Part shown: positions 27,665 through 37,515 of the stretch, in pieces | How the letters are laid out: every line of letters begins with the position of its first letter | Numbering within the stretch: position 1 is the stretch's first letter | Origin: Capsulimonas corticalis | GTDB taxonomy: Bacteria; Armatimonadota; Armatimonadia; Armatimonadales; Capsulimonadaceae | NCBI RefSeq assembly: GCF_003574315.2 | Contig: NZ_AP025739.1 | Coordinates: forward strand, 1,240,001-1,304,000 | Reading direction: 5' to 3' | Length of the DNA: 64,000 nucleotides | Position numbers and translations under genes: made by a program | Notes under the pieces: generated by a model | The model's database searches: none | Seen by the model: only the letters and a program-made list of their open reading frames with translations | What the model was told of the DNA's origin: nothing

Positions 27665-28246
27665 TTATTCCGGGGATTGGGCGCTGTCTTCGCGGAGACG
27701 CACCACGCAGCGCTCCCCCGCCAGCCTTTCGGTATGGCTGTCCACGGCAAGCCGCGTCTTTTCATTGTTGAGCTGCTCCCGGTACTGCGCCTTGAGCTCC
27801 CGGCGCTTGATCGCTTCTAAGTAGCGGCGAATCTCCTCGCGGCTTTCCAGCACCAGCCCGGGCGCTTCGCGGAGCCTGCCTTCGGAGTCTTTCGCCACCA
27901 TGGTGAAGTAGGACGTATTGGTGTGCTTGCAGGCGCCCGTCACGACATTCTCGGCGATGACTTTGATTCCAACGACCATCGACGTCCGCCCAACATAGTT
28001 GACGGAGGCGTGCAGCGAGACCAGCTCGCCCACTTCGATCGGCTCCAGGAAATCGACCCCGTCCACCGAAACCGTGACACAGTACCCGCCGGCGTGCTTG
28101 GCGGCGCAGACGTAGGCGATCTTGTCCATGAGCGACAGTAAAATCCCGCCGTGGATCTTGCCGCCGAAGTTGGCGTAGCTGGGAATCATGAGCTCGGTCA
28201 GTGTGGACTGCGAGGCGCGGACGGTTTTATATTCGCTGGGGACCAT
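27665..28246 (-). CDS. Acyl-CoA thioesterase, hotdog fold
   Basis: 193 residues. Single hotdog domain of the YciA/BACH group in residues about 10-135: SQSTLTELMIPSYANFGGKI, HGGILLSLMDKIAYVCAAKH (the HGG-x3-D-like active-site region with GKIHGG and MDK), then VDGVDFLEPIEVGELVSLHA. Such enzymes hydrolyse acyl-CoA to free acid and CoA in the cytoplasm and act as hexamers. The C-terminal 50 residues are a charged helical extension (EEIRRYLEAIKRRELKAQYR). It stands upstream of the ABC operon on the same strand but separated by about 300 bases, so it is probably independent. Confidence 0.92.
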   Translation of the reverse strand: MVPSEYKTVRASQSTLTELMIPSYANFGGKIHGGILLSLMDKIAYVCAAKHAGGYCVTVSVDGVDFLEPIEVGELVSLHASVNYVGRTSMVVGIKVIAENVVTGACKHTNTSYFTMVAKDSEGRLREAPGLVLESREEIRRYLEAIKRRELKAQYREQLNNEKTRLAVDSHTERLAGERCVVRLREDSAQSPE

Positions 28247-28304
28247 AGGAGCCTATTATATCACGATTGAACTGACCGGACAATAGGATAATATGCGGCA
28301 ATAT

Positions 28305-29138
28305 TCAAAATGATCCTCCCAAACGCCGCCGATAAGCGCGCGGCCCCAGGCCCGTATGGCGTTTGAACCAGCGGGAAAAGTACAGCGGATCGAATCCGAT
28401 CTCCTCGGCGACCGCGCCGACGGACACGGAGGAGCGGTCCAGCAGGCGCTTGGCGCGGTCGAGACGGCGCAGGTCGAGAAACTCCAGCGGGGGCGCGCCC
28501 ATCTGTTCGCGGAAGAGATGCGCGAAGCGGGACGGCGACAGTCCGGCCACGCCGGCCAGGTCGCCCAGCGACAGTTTGTCGCTCAGACGGCTGAAGATGC
28601 AGTCTAAGGCCGCCTGGATGCGCGGGTCCAGCGCCGGCTGCTGGGTCAGCGGGTTCTGGGTGTCGCACAGCAGCAGCAGCATCTCCAGCGCCGTCATGGC
28701 GAACGCTTCGCGCCGCCGCAGGCGTCCCGACTCCAGCCGGTGCGCCTCCCAAAACTGCGCCGCGATCTTCTGGCGCATCACCGGCTCCGTCAGCGACAGA
28801 GACATCATCCCCGGCGCGAACTCCGGCCAGGAGAGCAGATCGTACCAGAAGGCGCGCGGCTGAAAGTGTGTCCAGAGGAACTCCCATCGGCCGGCGGCGA
28901 CACAGCTATAGTCGTGCGGCGCTCCGGGCTTCAGGAGGATCAGCTCCCCGGCCTGCGCGATCCGCTCGCCGCCGGCAAACCCAAACCGGCCCCGGCCGTC
29001 GATGGTCGCCACGAGCAGCCAGTCGCGCGCCCCGTGATCGCGGCGGGTCCCGTAGCCGCCCGACACATCGTAGTGTCCGGAGATCATGCCGACATATTCC
29101 GGAATCCCCAACTGAGCATGCGCAGTAAGATTTGACAT
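28305..29138 (-). CDS. AraC-family regulator
   Basis: 277 residues from the ATG at 29136-29138. The N-terminal sugar-sensing cupin domain is in residues about 10-150 (AGELILLKPGAPHDYSCVAA, WEFLWTHFQPRAFWYDLLSW). The C-terminal double helix-turn-helix is in residues about 180-275 (LSLGDLAGVAGLSPSRFAHL, then VGAVAEEIGFDPLYFSRWFK). It is transcribed divergently from the PhyH-GH35-GH2 operon with a gap of about 120 bases, so it most likely activates that operon in response to a sugar. No clear ribosome-binding site precedes the start. Confidence 0.9.
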   Translation of the reverse strand: MSNLTAHAQLGIPEYVGMISGHYDVSGGYGTRRDHGARDWLLVATIDGRGRFGFAGGERIAQAGELILLKPGAPHDYSCVAAGRWEFLWTHFQPRAFWYDLLSWPEFAPGMMSLSLTEPVMRQKIAAQFWEAHRLESGRLRRREAFAMTALEMLLLLCDTQNPLTQQPALDPRIQAALDCIFSRLSDKLSLGDLAGVAGLSPSRFAHLFREQMGAPPLEFLDLRRLDRAKRLLDRSSVSVGAVAEEIGFDPLYFSRWFKRHTGLGPRAYRRRLGGSF

Positions 29139-29255
29139 ATTATTAGCTGTCCGGTCTCTGTTGCGGTCGGCGCCCGCATGATACACTGTCTCCATCAGAT
29201 TATCGTGCGGATGACGGAGAATGTCAAGACGATGAAACCATCGGAGGACCGAACC

Positions 29256-30086
29256 ATGACAGCAATATCGGACATCACTTTGACGGACGAGCAGCGCGCG
29301 CAGTTCGAGCGCGACGGATATTTCGTGGCGCGCGGCCTGCTGGCTCCGCAAGAGGCGGCGAATATTCGCGCGACGTTTATGGCGCAGAACGCCGGCGGCC
29401 CCATCCCCGGCCTTTCGGAGATTCGCGGCGATTACAACCCCTCGGACCCGCTCTCGTTTTATCCGCGCATGATGCATCCGCACACTCACCCCGAGCTCGC
29501 CGTCGGCCCCTTATCGCTCCAGTATATGCTGGACGCGCGCTTCCATCCTATTTTGAATGCGCTGATGCGCGACGAGCCCGTGGCCGTGCAGAGCATGTTC
29601 TACTTCAAGCCCCCCGGCGCGCGCGGCCAGGAGCTGCACCAGGACAACTACTATCTGCGCGTCAGCCCCGGCGTCTGCATGGCCGCATGGATCGCCGTGG
29701 ACGATGTGGACGCCGAAAACGGCGGCATGAAGGTCGTGCCCGGCTCGCAGCGCGAAGAGATCGCCTGCCCCGAGAAGGCTGACCCCGCCACTTCCTTCAC
29801 CAGCGACTACGTTCCGGTCCCCGCCGGCATGCAGGCCGCGCACTGCGACATGAAAGCCGGCGATGTGCTCTTCTTCGACGGCCGCCTGATCCACGGCTCC
29901 ACGCCCAACACCAGCGCCGACCGCTTCCGCTGTTCTTTAATCTTCCACTATGTGCCGGAAAGCTCCCAAGAAATGTCCGAAGGCTACCACACCCGCCTCA
30001 CCTTCCACGGCCGCCAGGTCGACCACATCGCCCCAGCCGCCGGCGGCGGCCCCTGCGGCGTGCTCCAGCCGCTCCCCCTGCACTAG
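29256..30086 (+). CDS. Phytanoyl-CoA dioxygenase (PhyH) family protein
   Basis: 276 residues; GGAGG lies about 8 bases before the ATG at 29256, which is preferred over upstream in-frame codons. Fe(II)/2-oxoglutarate oxygenase: the iron ligands are probably His and Asp in ELHQDNYYLRV and the distal His in DGRLIHGSTPN, with the 2-oxoglutarate-binding Arg in DRFRCSLIFHY. Proteins of this family next to glycosidases are common in Armatimonadota- and Planctomycetes-like genomes, but their substrate is unknown. First gene of a likely operon with GH35 and GH2. Confidence 0.9.
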   Translation: MTAISDITLTDEQRAQFERDGYFVARGLLAPQEAANIRATFMAQNAGGPIPGLSEIRGDYNPSDPLSFYPRMMHPHTHPELAVGPLSLQYMLDARFHPILNALMRDEPVAVQSMFYFKPPGARGQELHQDNYYLRVSPGVCMAAWIAVDDVDAENGGMKVVPGSQREEIACPEKADPATSFTSDYVPVPAGMQAAHCDMKAGDVLFFDGRLIHGSTPNTSADRFRCSLIFHYVPESSQEMSEGYHTRLTFHGRQVDHIAPAAGGGPCGVLQPLPLH

Positions 30087-30132
30087 CCGTCGCCATACGA
30101 CCGGTATTTCAAGATCAATCCTCATCAAATTC

Positions 30133-32964
30133 ATGAAAAAATCAATGCTCGCGATCGCGATCTTAATGTTTCCGCCAGCGCTGGCGACCGCCGCGCCGGG
30201 ATGGACGGTGGGTTTGCAGGAACTGGACTTGGGGCGGATGAGCCAGGGCTGGGGTTCGCCGCAGGTGGACAAGTCGGTTGGCGGCGGCCCGCTCTCGATT
30301 GGCGGTCGAAAGTTTGCGAACGGAGTGGGCGCGCACGCGGCGGGAGAATTCGCCATCGATCTCCACGGCGCGGCGCGGCGTTTCAGCGCGTGGGTGGGCG
30401 TGGATGATGACGCCCAGCCGCCCGGCTCGGTGACGTTCCAATTGCTGGGCGACGGCAAGACGCTTTGGGAATCCGGCGTGATGCGCGCCGGCGCGCCGGC
30501 CAAGGAGGCGGACGTGGATCTCCGGGGCGTCCAGCGCCTGACGCTGCGGGTCGGGGACGCCGGCGATGGCGACGGCATGGATCACGCCGATTGGGCCGAG
30601 GCCAGAATTGAAGGAACGGGGCTCCGGCCCAAACCATCGCCATATGCGCTCGACCTCAGCAAGCTGCGCGCATTGAATCTGGCGCCCAAAACCAGTTGGA
30701 GCGCCAGTAATCCGGCGGGCGATCATCTGGCCGCCAACGCGGAATATCTCGTGCGCAATGGGAAACCGTGGATCATGGTTTCGGGTGAGATGCATCCGGC
30801 GCGATATCCGAGCGGGCAATGGGAAGAGCAAATATTGAAAATGAAAGCCGGTGGCTTAAACACCATCTCCGCCTACATTTTCCCAAGCATGCACGAGGAG
30901 GACGAAGGCGTTTTCACCTGGACCGGCCAGCGAGACATCCGCCGCTTCGTCAAGCTTTGCGCGAAGCACGGGATGTTTGTTTTTCTCCGGGTCGGCCCGT
31001 TCTGCAACGGCGAATGCATCAACGGCGGCCTGCCGCAGTATCTGCATGACCAGGGTGTGAAGGTGCGCACGAACGATCCGCGTTATTTTGATTATGTGCG
31101 CAAGTGGTATCAGCAGGTGGGGCGCCAGATGACCGGGCTGATGTTCAAGGATGGCGGTCCGATCGTGGCGCTCCAGGTGGAAAATGAGTTTGAACTCGCG
31201 CCGTTTGCCTGGGGTTTTGCGGGCGCCGGCGGGGAAGGACATATGCGCGTCCTCAAGCGCCTGGCCATCGAAGCCGGTCTGATCACGCCAATCTATGTCT
31301 GCACGGCGTGGGGGGGAGCGCCGGTTCCATCGGGGGAATTTCTGCCGGGCCAGGGCGGATATGCCTGGATCGCTCCCGGTGAGCCGAGTCCCAATTACCT
31401 GTTCACCGACATGCACAACGCCAAGCAGGCCAAATACGACGCCACGCAGTACCCGGTGGCGAATATCGAGACCGGGCCGGGATTCTTTTGCTACGGTCAA
31501 TACCGCCCCGCCATTCCGCCGGAAAGCTCGGAAGCGATCGCCATGATGATGACGGCCCGCGGCGGCAATCTTCTCGGATATTACATGTATCAGGGCGGAA
31601 CGCACTTCGTCGGCAAACACGGCTCCACGGGAACGTTTCCTTCCCTGAGTTACGATTTCCAAGGCCCCCTGCGCGAGTTTGGTCAGGCAAACGCCATCTA
31701 TGATTATCTCAAGCCGGTGAATTATTTCCTGAGTGATTTTGGAGACTTATTGGCGCCGATGGTGGTGGCGCTTCCGGAGGATCCGGTCGCCGATAGCAGA
31801 AATGTGACCGGCCTGCGTTACGGAGCGAGGGCGCATGGCGACAGCGGATTTCTATTTCTGAACAACTACCAGGACCGGGTACAACTGCCGGATCGCCACA
31901 ATCTGCAGTTTGAACTCAAATTCGCCCATAACAGCCTGCGCATTCCAGACAAAGGCGGCTTCGACTTGAAACAGGGTGAGAGCGCCATCCTGCCGTTCAA
32001 CTTGGATTTGGACGGCGCGCATTTGGATTATGCGCTCGCCCAGCTTTTCACGCGCACCCAAACGGATGATGGCCGCGCCGTGTATGTCTTCTTCACGCCC
32101 GAAGGAATGAACGGCCAGTATGTTTTCGACACGAAAACACTCGCCGGCGTGAAGGCAAAGTCCGCCACCGTGTCGAAGGCGGGCAGCCGCACCACCGTTT
32201 CGGTTCAGCCTGGAACGGATTGCCTTATGCAGGTGAAATCCAAATCGGGACGGGAGTTTGAGATTCTCACCCTGACCCGCCGCCAGGCGCTGCGCCTGAC
32301 CCGGCAGGACATCTTTGGCCGGCGGCGACTCGTGCTTTCGGACAACGATGTGGTTGCCTCGGGAGGCAAATTGCGCGTTTCACAAATCGGCGGGGCGAAG
32401 CTGGGTTTTGCGGTATTCCCGGCGCCAAAAGCAACGCTGGTCGCCGAAACGGGCCACCTCGCCCATCCGGGCGGCGAAAGTGAGGGTGTGTTCCGATATT
32501 ACACGATCCAGGTTTCCAAGGTGAAGCCGGACATCCAGATCGAAGGGATCGGCGGCGCCGAGGTGAAAATCACGTCGTCTCCCTCGGCCCTGGCGGGAGT
32601 CAACGATGTGTTCCTGCGTGTGAGCTATCTGGGCAATGAGGCCACGCTCAAGCGGGACGGAGCGCTGCTGTGCGACAATCTGTTCAACCACGCGCCCTGG
32701 GAAATCGGCCTGAAGCGCTTTCGCGAAAAACTGACCGGCGCGCCGCTGGTCCTGGGTGTTACTCCGCCCGCGCCGATTGTGGAAATTGTGAACAACCAGC
32801 AGGTAAATTCCGGCGCGCCCAATCTGGCGGCCCCAAAGGGAGAGCTGCTGGTGGGCAGCTATGAAGTGACCTCCGCCCCGCCGGCCGGCATAGCGAACAA
32901 GGGATATATCGCCTCCGTGACGGTTCTCCCGGAATACGCGGTCTGGGTTGATGCTGGCCAATGA
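30133..32964 (+). CDS. Secreted GH35 beta-galactosidase with N-terminal NPCBM domain
   Basis: 943 residues from the ATG at 30133, which starts a signal peptide (MKKSMLAIAILMFPPALATA). Residues about 25-165 are an NPCBM-type sugar-binding module (FANGVGAHAAGEFAIDLHGA, FSAWVGVDDDAQ). Residues about 205-560 are the GH35 TIM barrel (GKPWIMVSGEMHPARYPSGQ, NTISAYIFPSMHEEDEGVFT). The likely acid/base Glu is E352 in VALQVENEFE; a second Glu lies in NIETGPGFF. Beta-sandwich domains fill the C-terminal third. It overlaps the next gene by four bases (ATGA), so it is translationally coupled to the GH2 enzyme. Confidence 0.92.
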   Translation: MKKSMLAIAILMFPPALATAAPGWTVGLQELDLGRMSQGWGSPQVDKSVGGGPLSIGGRKFANGVGAHAAGEFAIDLHGAARRFSAWVGVDDDAQPPGSVTFQLLGDGKTLWESGVMRAGAPAKEADVDLRGVQRLTLRVGDAGDGDGMDHADWAEARIEGTGLRPKPSPYALDLSKLRALNLAPKTSWSASNPAGDHLAANAEYLVRNGKPWIMVSGEMHPARYPSGQWEEQILKMKAGGLNTISAYIFPSMHEEDEGVFTWTGQRDIRRFVKLCAKHGMFVFLRVGPFCNGECINGGLPQYLHDQGVKVRTNDPRYFDYVRKWYQQVGRQMTGLMFKDGGPIVALQVENEFELAPFAWGFAGAGGEGHMRVLKRLAIEAGLITPIYVCTAWGGAPVPSGEFLPGQGGYAWIAPGEPSPNYLFTDMHNAKQAKYDATQYPVANIETGPGFFCYGQYRPAIPPESSEAIAMMMTARGGNLLGYYMYQGGTHFVGKHGSTGTFPSLSYDFQGPLREFGQANAIYDYLKPVNYFLSDFGDLLAPMVVALPEDPVADSRNVTGLRYGARAHGDSGFLFLNNYQDRVQLPDRHNLQFELKFAHNSLRIPDKGGFDLKQGESAILPFNLDLDGAHLDYALAQLFTRTQTDDGRAVYVFFTPEGMNGQYVFDTKTLAGVKAKSATVSKAGSRTTVSVQPGTDCLMQVKSKSGREFEILTLTRRQALRLTRQDIFGRRRLVLSDNDVVASGGKLRVSQIGGAKLGFAVFPAPKATLVAETGHLAHPGGESEGVFRYYTIQVSKVKPDIQIEGIGGAEVKITSSPSALAGVNDVFLRVSYLGNEATLKRDGALLCDNLFNHAPWEIGLKRFREKLTGAPLVLGVTPPAPIVEIVNNQQVNSGAPNLAAPKGELLVGSYEVTSAPPAGIANKGYIASVTVLPEYAVWVDAGQ

Positions 32965-35900
32965 AAATGAATAAAACCAATATCTTCGCAAGAAGTCTGT
33001 ATGTATTGACATTGGTTTGTCTGGCGACTTTGCTTCAGACGCCGGCAACGTTGGCGCAGGATAATGCAGATCGCGCAAAAGCCCGTTCGCCGATCTCAAT
33101 TTCGCTGGCGGGGACCTGGGCCTTTCGCTTGGATCCAAACCACGTCGGCGAGACGGATCGGTGGTATTCCGGCTCTCTGCCCGGCCACATTATTTTGCCG
33201 GGATCGACCGATACGGCGGGCTATGGCGCGCCCGCGCCATCCGCGGGATTGATCGGTCTGACCCGCCGTCACGCCTACATCGGCCCGGCCTGGTATCAGA
33301 AAACCATCAACGTTCCAAACTCCTGGTCAGGCAAGGATATTCGCTTATTCTTAGAGCGTGCGCACTGGAAAACGACCCTATGGATCGATGGTCAAAAGAT
33401 CGGGAGCCAGGATAGCCTCTCGGCGCCGCACTCCTATGATTTGGGAATGCAAGTTACACCGGGAATCCACCTGTTGACGATTTGCGTCGACAATACTCTC
33501 GAATATGACTTGGGCGGTTTTGCTTCTTCTGTTTACGAATATACACAGACAAACTGGAATGGCCTGTTAGGAAAGCTGTTTCTGGAGGCGCGCGATCCTC
33601 TGCAAATCCAGAGCGTACAGGCATATCCGAATATGCAGGATAAGCAGGTCGCCGTCAAAGTGGATGTGAATAACGCCACAGGCCATCCCGTCAAGGCGGT
33701 CCTTTCGATCTCGATCCCGAAAAATGCGACCGAAAAAGTGTCGGAGAATGTCGACGCAACCCTCATGCCGGGCGCGTCCGTGCTGTCCCTTGCGCTGCCG
33801 ATGGGCGATCATTTCAAGCCGTGGGATGAGTTCTCGCCAGCGCTTTATACGCTTCGAGCGACACTAAAATCGACTGATACGATCGACCGAAAAGATGTCG
33901 CGTTCGGCATGAGAGCGCTGGGCGCGCGCGGCGCGCAATTCCTCTGGAACGGCCGCCCTATCTTTCTTCGCGGAACCCTGGAATGTGCGATCTTCCCAAA
34001 GACCGGGTATCCGCCCACGGATATCGCAGCCTGGACCCGAATCTGTCGAATTCTCAAATCTTACGGATTGAACTGTCTGCGCTTTCATTCCTGGTGCCCG
34101 CCCGACGCCGCATTTACCGCCGCCGATCGGGAAGGCGTGTATTTACAGGTGGAGGCGCCTCAGGCGAATGTGGATGTGGGCGCCGATCTCAAGCGAGGCC
34201 AGTTTATTCAGCAGGAGACTCTGCGAATTCTGTCCACCTATGGCAACCATCCCTCCTTCGCCTTTTTCACGATGGGCAATGAGCTTGTGGGAAACAACGC
34301 AATCTTTGCCGACTGGGTCGAACTGTGCAGAACGACGGATACCAGACATCTCTACTGCTCGTCCACAAATGGAGTCGAGACGGATAACCGTGATTTCACC
34401 GTCGACATGCGAGCGCGCGGAATATCCGGCGAGGGAACGACGAACGATTTTCGCGACGCCGTGCAGGGCCTGTCAACGCCGCTGGTGACGCATGAGATGG
34501 GACAATGGGCTGTCTATCCCAACCTAGCCGAGGCGCGCAAGTATGACGGTGTGCTGGCGCCGATGAACTTCGATCAGATTCGCGCGGATTTGAAGGCGAA
34601 GCATCTCCTAGACCAAGCGCCGAAATTCTTTGCAGCCACCGGCCGCCAAGCTGTTGATTTGTATAAGGAAGAGATTGAGCAAATTTTACGCACACCCAAG
34701 GCCGGCGGCTTCCATCTGCTTGACTTGCATGACTATCCGGGCCAGGGAACGGCCACCGTGGGTATTCTCGATCCGTTTTGGGATAGCAAAGGGCTGATCA
34801 GCGCTGCTGACTTCGCTGGCTTTGCCGGCCCCGCGGTTCCTCTTTTACGCATCCCAAAGCGGACGTACACTGCGAATGAAACATTGGCGGGAACGGTCGA
34901 GGTCGCCAACTATGGCCCGGCCGACTTGGACCGAGCGGAAGTGAAATGGAGCGTCCGCACAAAAAATGGCGCGGCGATCGCATCGGGATCTTTCCCAAAA
35001 TCAACGCTGCCGACCGGCGCTTTGACTGTGGTTGGCTCGCTCCATCTGCCGCTTGTCAGCATTTCCGCGCCATCGGAGCTGATGATTACCGCCACGGTGA
35101 ATGGCGATAAAATTCACAACTCTTGGCGCGTCTGGGTGTATCCGAACCAAAGCTTTTATCGGACGCCTTCTGATATTGTGATCACATCCGACTGGTCCGT
35201 CGCGGCGGCGACGCTCAATGCGGGCGGTAAAGTGCTTTTCAGAACCGCCGGCGTCCATATTCCCAGCAGCGTCCCAAGCAATTATACGCCCGTGTTCTGG
35301 AGCCCGGTATGGTTTCCTAACGGCCCGACGACCATGAGTATTTTATGCGATCCCCATCATCCCGCATTCGATCAATTTCCAACGGAATACTACAGCAACT
35401 GGCAATGGCGCGACTTAATGCAGGGCAGTCGGGCAATTGTCATGGACGATCTACCGGAAACACTGCATCCGATTGTTCAGGTCGTCGACAATTTTGATCG
35501 CAATCATCATCTTGGAGCATTATTTGAGGCGCGGGTCGGTCAGGGCAGGATCGTCGTTTCCAGTCTCAATCTCTGGGATGAGGGGGCGAAACGATCTGCT
35601 CCCGCGCAGCTCTTACACAGCATTTACGCTTATATGGATTCGCCGCGATTCCATCCTCAGAACGATCTATCCTTCGAGGCAATCGGGAAACTCTTGACGA
35701 TACGGCCCTCACAAATGGAAATTTTAAAAGCGAAAATTGACAGGGCAGACAGCGAAGCGGCCGGATATTCCGCGGTGAATCTCCTCGATGGAGATCCCGA
35801 CACGTTCTGGCACTCAGAATGGCAAAATGGCGTTCCGGCGTTCCCGCATGAGTTTGTCGTGAAATTCCCATCGGCAGTGGAAATGGCGGGCTTCAAAGTT

Positions 35901-36137
35901 CAGCAGCGCCAAGACCAAGCGAATGGCTACATCAAATCTTACGCGGTCTTTGTCAGTGAAGATGGCGGGCAATGGGGGGATGCGGTGGCGCAGGGAGATC
36001 TGGAACAGTCTCTCAATGTTCAGCAGATCAATTTTACGAAGCCTGTTTCCGGGAAATTTGTCCGATTCGTTGCTCTCTCCAGCGGCGCGGGCGCAGATTT
36101 CTGTTCCCTTGCGGAGTTTGAAGTTATCCCTCGGTAA
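32961..36137 (+). CDS. Secreted GH2 glycosidase with C-terminal F5/8 type C (discoidin) domain
   Basis: 1058 residues with a signal peptide (cleavage near TPATLAQ). The GH2 order is visible: N-terminal jelly roll (residues about 45-215, WYQKTINVPNSWSGKDIRLF), immunoglobulin-like linker (about 215-310), then TIM barrel (about 320-620). The acid/base Glu is E441 in TMGNEL and the probable nucleophile is E512 in THEMGQW. C-terminal sandwich domains follow; residues about 920-1056 are a discoidin-type carbohydrate-binding domain (SAVNLLDGDPDTFWHSEWQN, ending FCSLAEFEVIPR). Substrate could be a beta-galactoside, glucuronide or mannoside. To the eye this gene is less GC-rich than its surroundings. 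It ends the PhyH-GH35-GH2 operon at a strong terminator. Confidence 0.9.
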   Translation: MKMNKTNIFARSLYVLTLVCLATLLQTPATLAQDNADRAKARSPISISLAGTWAFRLDPNHVGETDRWYSGSLPGHIILPGSTDTAGYGAPAPSAGLIGLTRRHAYIGPAWYQKTINVPNSWSGKDIRLFLERAHWKTTLWIDGQKIGSQDSLSAPHSYDLGMQVTPGIHLLTICVDNTLEYDLGGFASSVYEYTQTNWNGLLGKLFLEARDPLQIQSVQAYPNMQDKQVAVKVDVNNATGHPVKAVLSISIPKNATEKVSENVDATLMPGASVLSLALPMGDHFKPWDEFSPALYTLRATLKSTDTIDRKDVAFGMRALGARGAQFLWNGRPIFLRGTLECAIFPKTGYPPTDIAAWTRICRILKSYGLNCLRFHSWCPPDAAFTAADREGVYLQVEAPQANVDVGADLKRGQFIQQETLRILSTYGNHPSFAFFTMGNELVGNNAIFADWVELCRTTDTRHLYCSSTNGVETDNRDFTVDMRARGISGEGTTNDFRDAVQGLSTPLVTHEMGQWAVYPNLAEARKYDGVLAPMNFDQIRADLKAKHLLDQAPKFFAATGRQAVDLYKEEIEQILRTPKAGGFHLLDLHDYPGQGTATVGILDPFWDSKGLISAADFAGFAGPAVPLLRIPKRTYTANETLAGTVEVANYGPADLDRAEVKWSVRTKNGAAIASGSFPKSTLPTGALTVVGSLHLPLVSISAPSELMITATVNGDKIHNSWRVWVYPNQSFYRTPSDIVITSDWSVAAATLNAGGKVLFRTAGVHIPSSVPSNYTPVFWSPVWFPNGPTTMSILCDPHHPAFDQFPTEYYSNWQWRDLMQGSRAIVMDDLPETLHPIVQVVDNFDRNHHLGALFEARVGQGRIVVSSLNLWDEGAKRSAPAQLLHSIYAYMDSPRFHPQNDLSFEAIGKLLTIRPSQMEILKAKIDRADSEAAGYSAVNLLDGDPDTFWHSEWQNGVPAFPHEFVVKFPSAVEMAGFKVQQRQDQANGYIKSYAVFVSEDGGQWGDAVAQGDLEQSLNVQQINFTKPVSGKFVRFVALSSGAGADFCSLAEFEVIPR

Positions 36138-36174
36138 TACGTTCTCAGCTCGTACTGATTGAGGTTAAGGTCAG

Positions 36175-36204
36175 AAGCTCGTCTTCCAAAGACGAGCTTT
36201 TTTT
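36175..36204 (+). terminator. Rho-independent terminator of the PhyH-GH35-GH2 operon
   Basis: Perfect 11-bp stem (36175-36185 with 36189-36199), 3-base loop and a run of seven T. It lies about 40 bases after the GH2 stop. The rest of the gap up to 36389 shows no gene. Confidence 0.92.
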
Positions 36205-36389
36205 CGTTTTTCCTCACCCTTTCTCACATAATCAGCAGTCATCCAATCATTAATGTGTCATATTCTTAAGAATGAAGACGTTGTATCTGGCGCCAGAGTA
36301 TCCCGCGGTTTGCGCAGCAGCCGTTTGTGGAAACAAATCAAGAATGCAGCTCGTAGAAATTAGGAAAGGGATGGGGAGGAGGCGCAGCC

Positions 36390-36911
36390 TTGCCGGGAGT
36401 TTATAAGCTGATCTTCACGCCGGGCGGATACTATCGTGTCCAGCGCGGCACGCGCGGCAACGATTATCTGCTGGACGACGGCCGCCGGCTCGAAGTGTGG
36501 CGGCATCCTGTCTTCTGCTTTTCGTGCCGAGCCTATACCGAGGGGGAAGTGGTGACGCCCGTGAGCGAGGTCGACGCGCTTCTGGACTCGTGCCGCCGGG
36601 AGAAACACCGAATCACGCAGGGACGCGCGGATCGCCCCCGAGCGCGGGAGCGACTCAAGGAGCTGAACGAGCGAATCGAGCGGCTGGAGCTGCGGCGATC
36701 GTGGAGTCGCAAGCGCAACTCGCCGCCGCGCTGTCTGGAGTGCGGATGCACGGAGCTGGTGTTCCTGAAGCGAGGGGAAGAGATCGCCAACCCGTCGGGG
36801 GCGGGGACGGTGCGGCTGGAGTGGCTGGGGATGTGCTCCCTGCGCCCGCGCGATTTTACCTACAGCCCGGAAGGCGACCGCCTGCCGGGATTTTCGCTGC
36901 CGCAATGGTAG
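36390..36911 (+). CDS. Small cysteine-pair (zinc-ribbon-like) protein, hypothetical
   Basis: 173 residues. It appears to start with TTG at 36390, because GGGGAGGAGG lies 5-15 bases upstream and no ATG is in frame there. Two distant Cys pairs, FCFSC (about residue 43) and CLECGC (about residue 114), suggest a zinc site, separated by a charged helix (RARERLKELNERIERLELRR) that may form a coiled coil. Family not recognised. It is bounded on both sides by terminators and followed by a transposase remnant, so it may be a mobile or recently acquired gene. Confidence 0.6.
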   Translation: MPGVYKLIFTPGGYYRVQRGTRGNDYLLDDGRRLEVWRHPVFCFSCRAYTEGEVVTPVSEVDALLDSCRREKHRITQGRADRPRARERLKELNERIERLELRRSWSRKRNSPPRCLECGCTELVFLKRGEEIANPSGAGTVRLEWLGMCSLRPRDFTYSPEGDRLPGFSLPQW

Positions 36912-36946
36912 CGCGCGGCCATAAATAGGAAATCGCGCCCTGGCTT

Positions 36947-36982
36947 CCGGCGATCTTTTCGCAAGATCGCCGGTAATTTTTT
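36947..36982 (+). terminator. Rho-independent terminator
   Basis: Perfect 11-bp stem (36947-36957 with 36963-36973) followed by TAATTTTTT. It ends the cysteine-pair gene and faces the convergent transposase remnant. Confidence 0.88.
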
Positions 36983-36996
36983 GGGCGGCGATTCGA

Positions 36997-37452
36997 TCAA
37001 TGCGTGGTGAGATGGAGACTCTGAGACGAATGGGCGCGACGGCGGCCGAGAACGCGCTTGGCGGCGCGCACTTCTTTCGTGATCACCCGGTACTTCGCCA
37101 GCCAGCGCCAGTCAATGCCCTGGAGCGCGTCGCAGTCGGAGACGCCGTGCAGCCACAGCAGCTCGAAGACGCCGGCTTCGGACCACTCGTGGAAGCGACG
37201 ATGCGCGGACGACGCGGAGCAGATATCCGTCGCGTTCAGCGCGTTCCATTGACAGCCCGTGCGCAGGACATAGAAGATCGCGTCCATCGCGGCCCGGTTG
37301 GGGACGCGCGGACGGTGGCAGCCCAGCGGATGGGGCTTGCGCAGCGATTGCGGCGATGGCAGCATCAGATCGATGCGGGCCCATAGCTCATCGGGGATAC
37401 GCCAATCCGGGCGTATCTGTTCATATCGGTCTCTCATGCCTGTGTTCTCCAT
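36997..37452 (-). pseudogene. IS5-family transposase, N-terminal part only
   Basis: 151 residues. The N-terminal half is the DUF4096 region of IS5-type transposases (ELWARIDLMLPSPQSLRKPH, RAAMDAIFYVLRTGCQWNAL, RRFHEWSEAGVFELLW). After GIDWRWLA the sequence no longer follows the usual continuation, and no DDE catalytic half (orfB) exists downstream, where a terminator and another gene lie instead. No terminal inverted repeats or target duplication were found. It is either a degenerate insertion sequence or a domesticated fragment. It could still be translated, but transposition in cis is not possible. Confidence 0.8.
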
Positions 37453-37515
37453 TTTCAGAATGGATCGGCGCTGATCCTCGAACGGCGGCTCTCATCGCCC
37501 CGGTCGCTTGCAACA

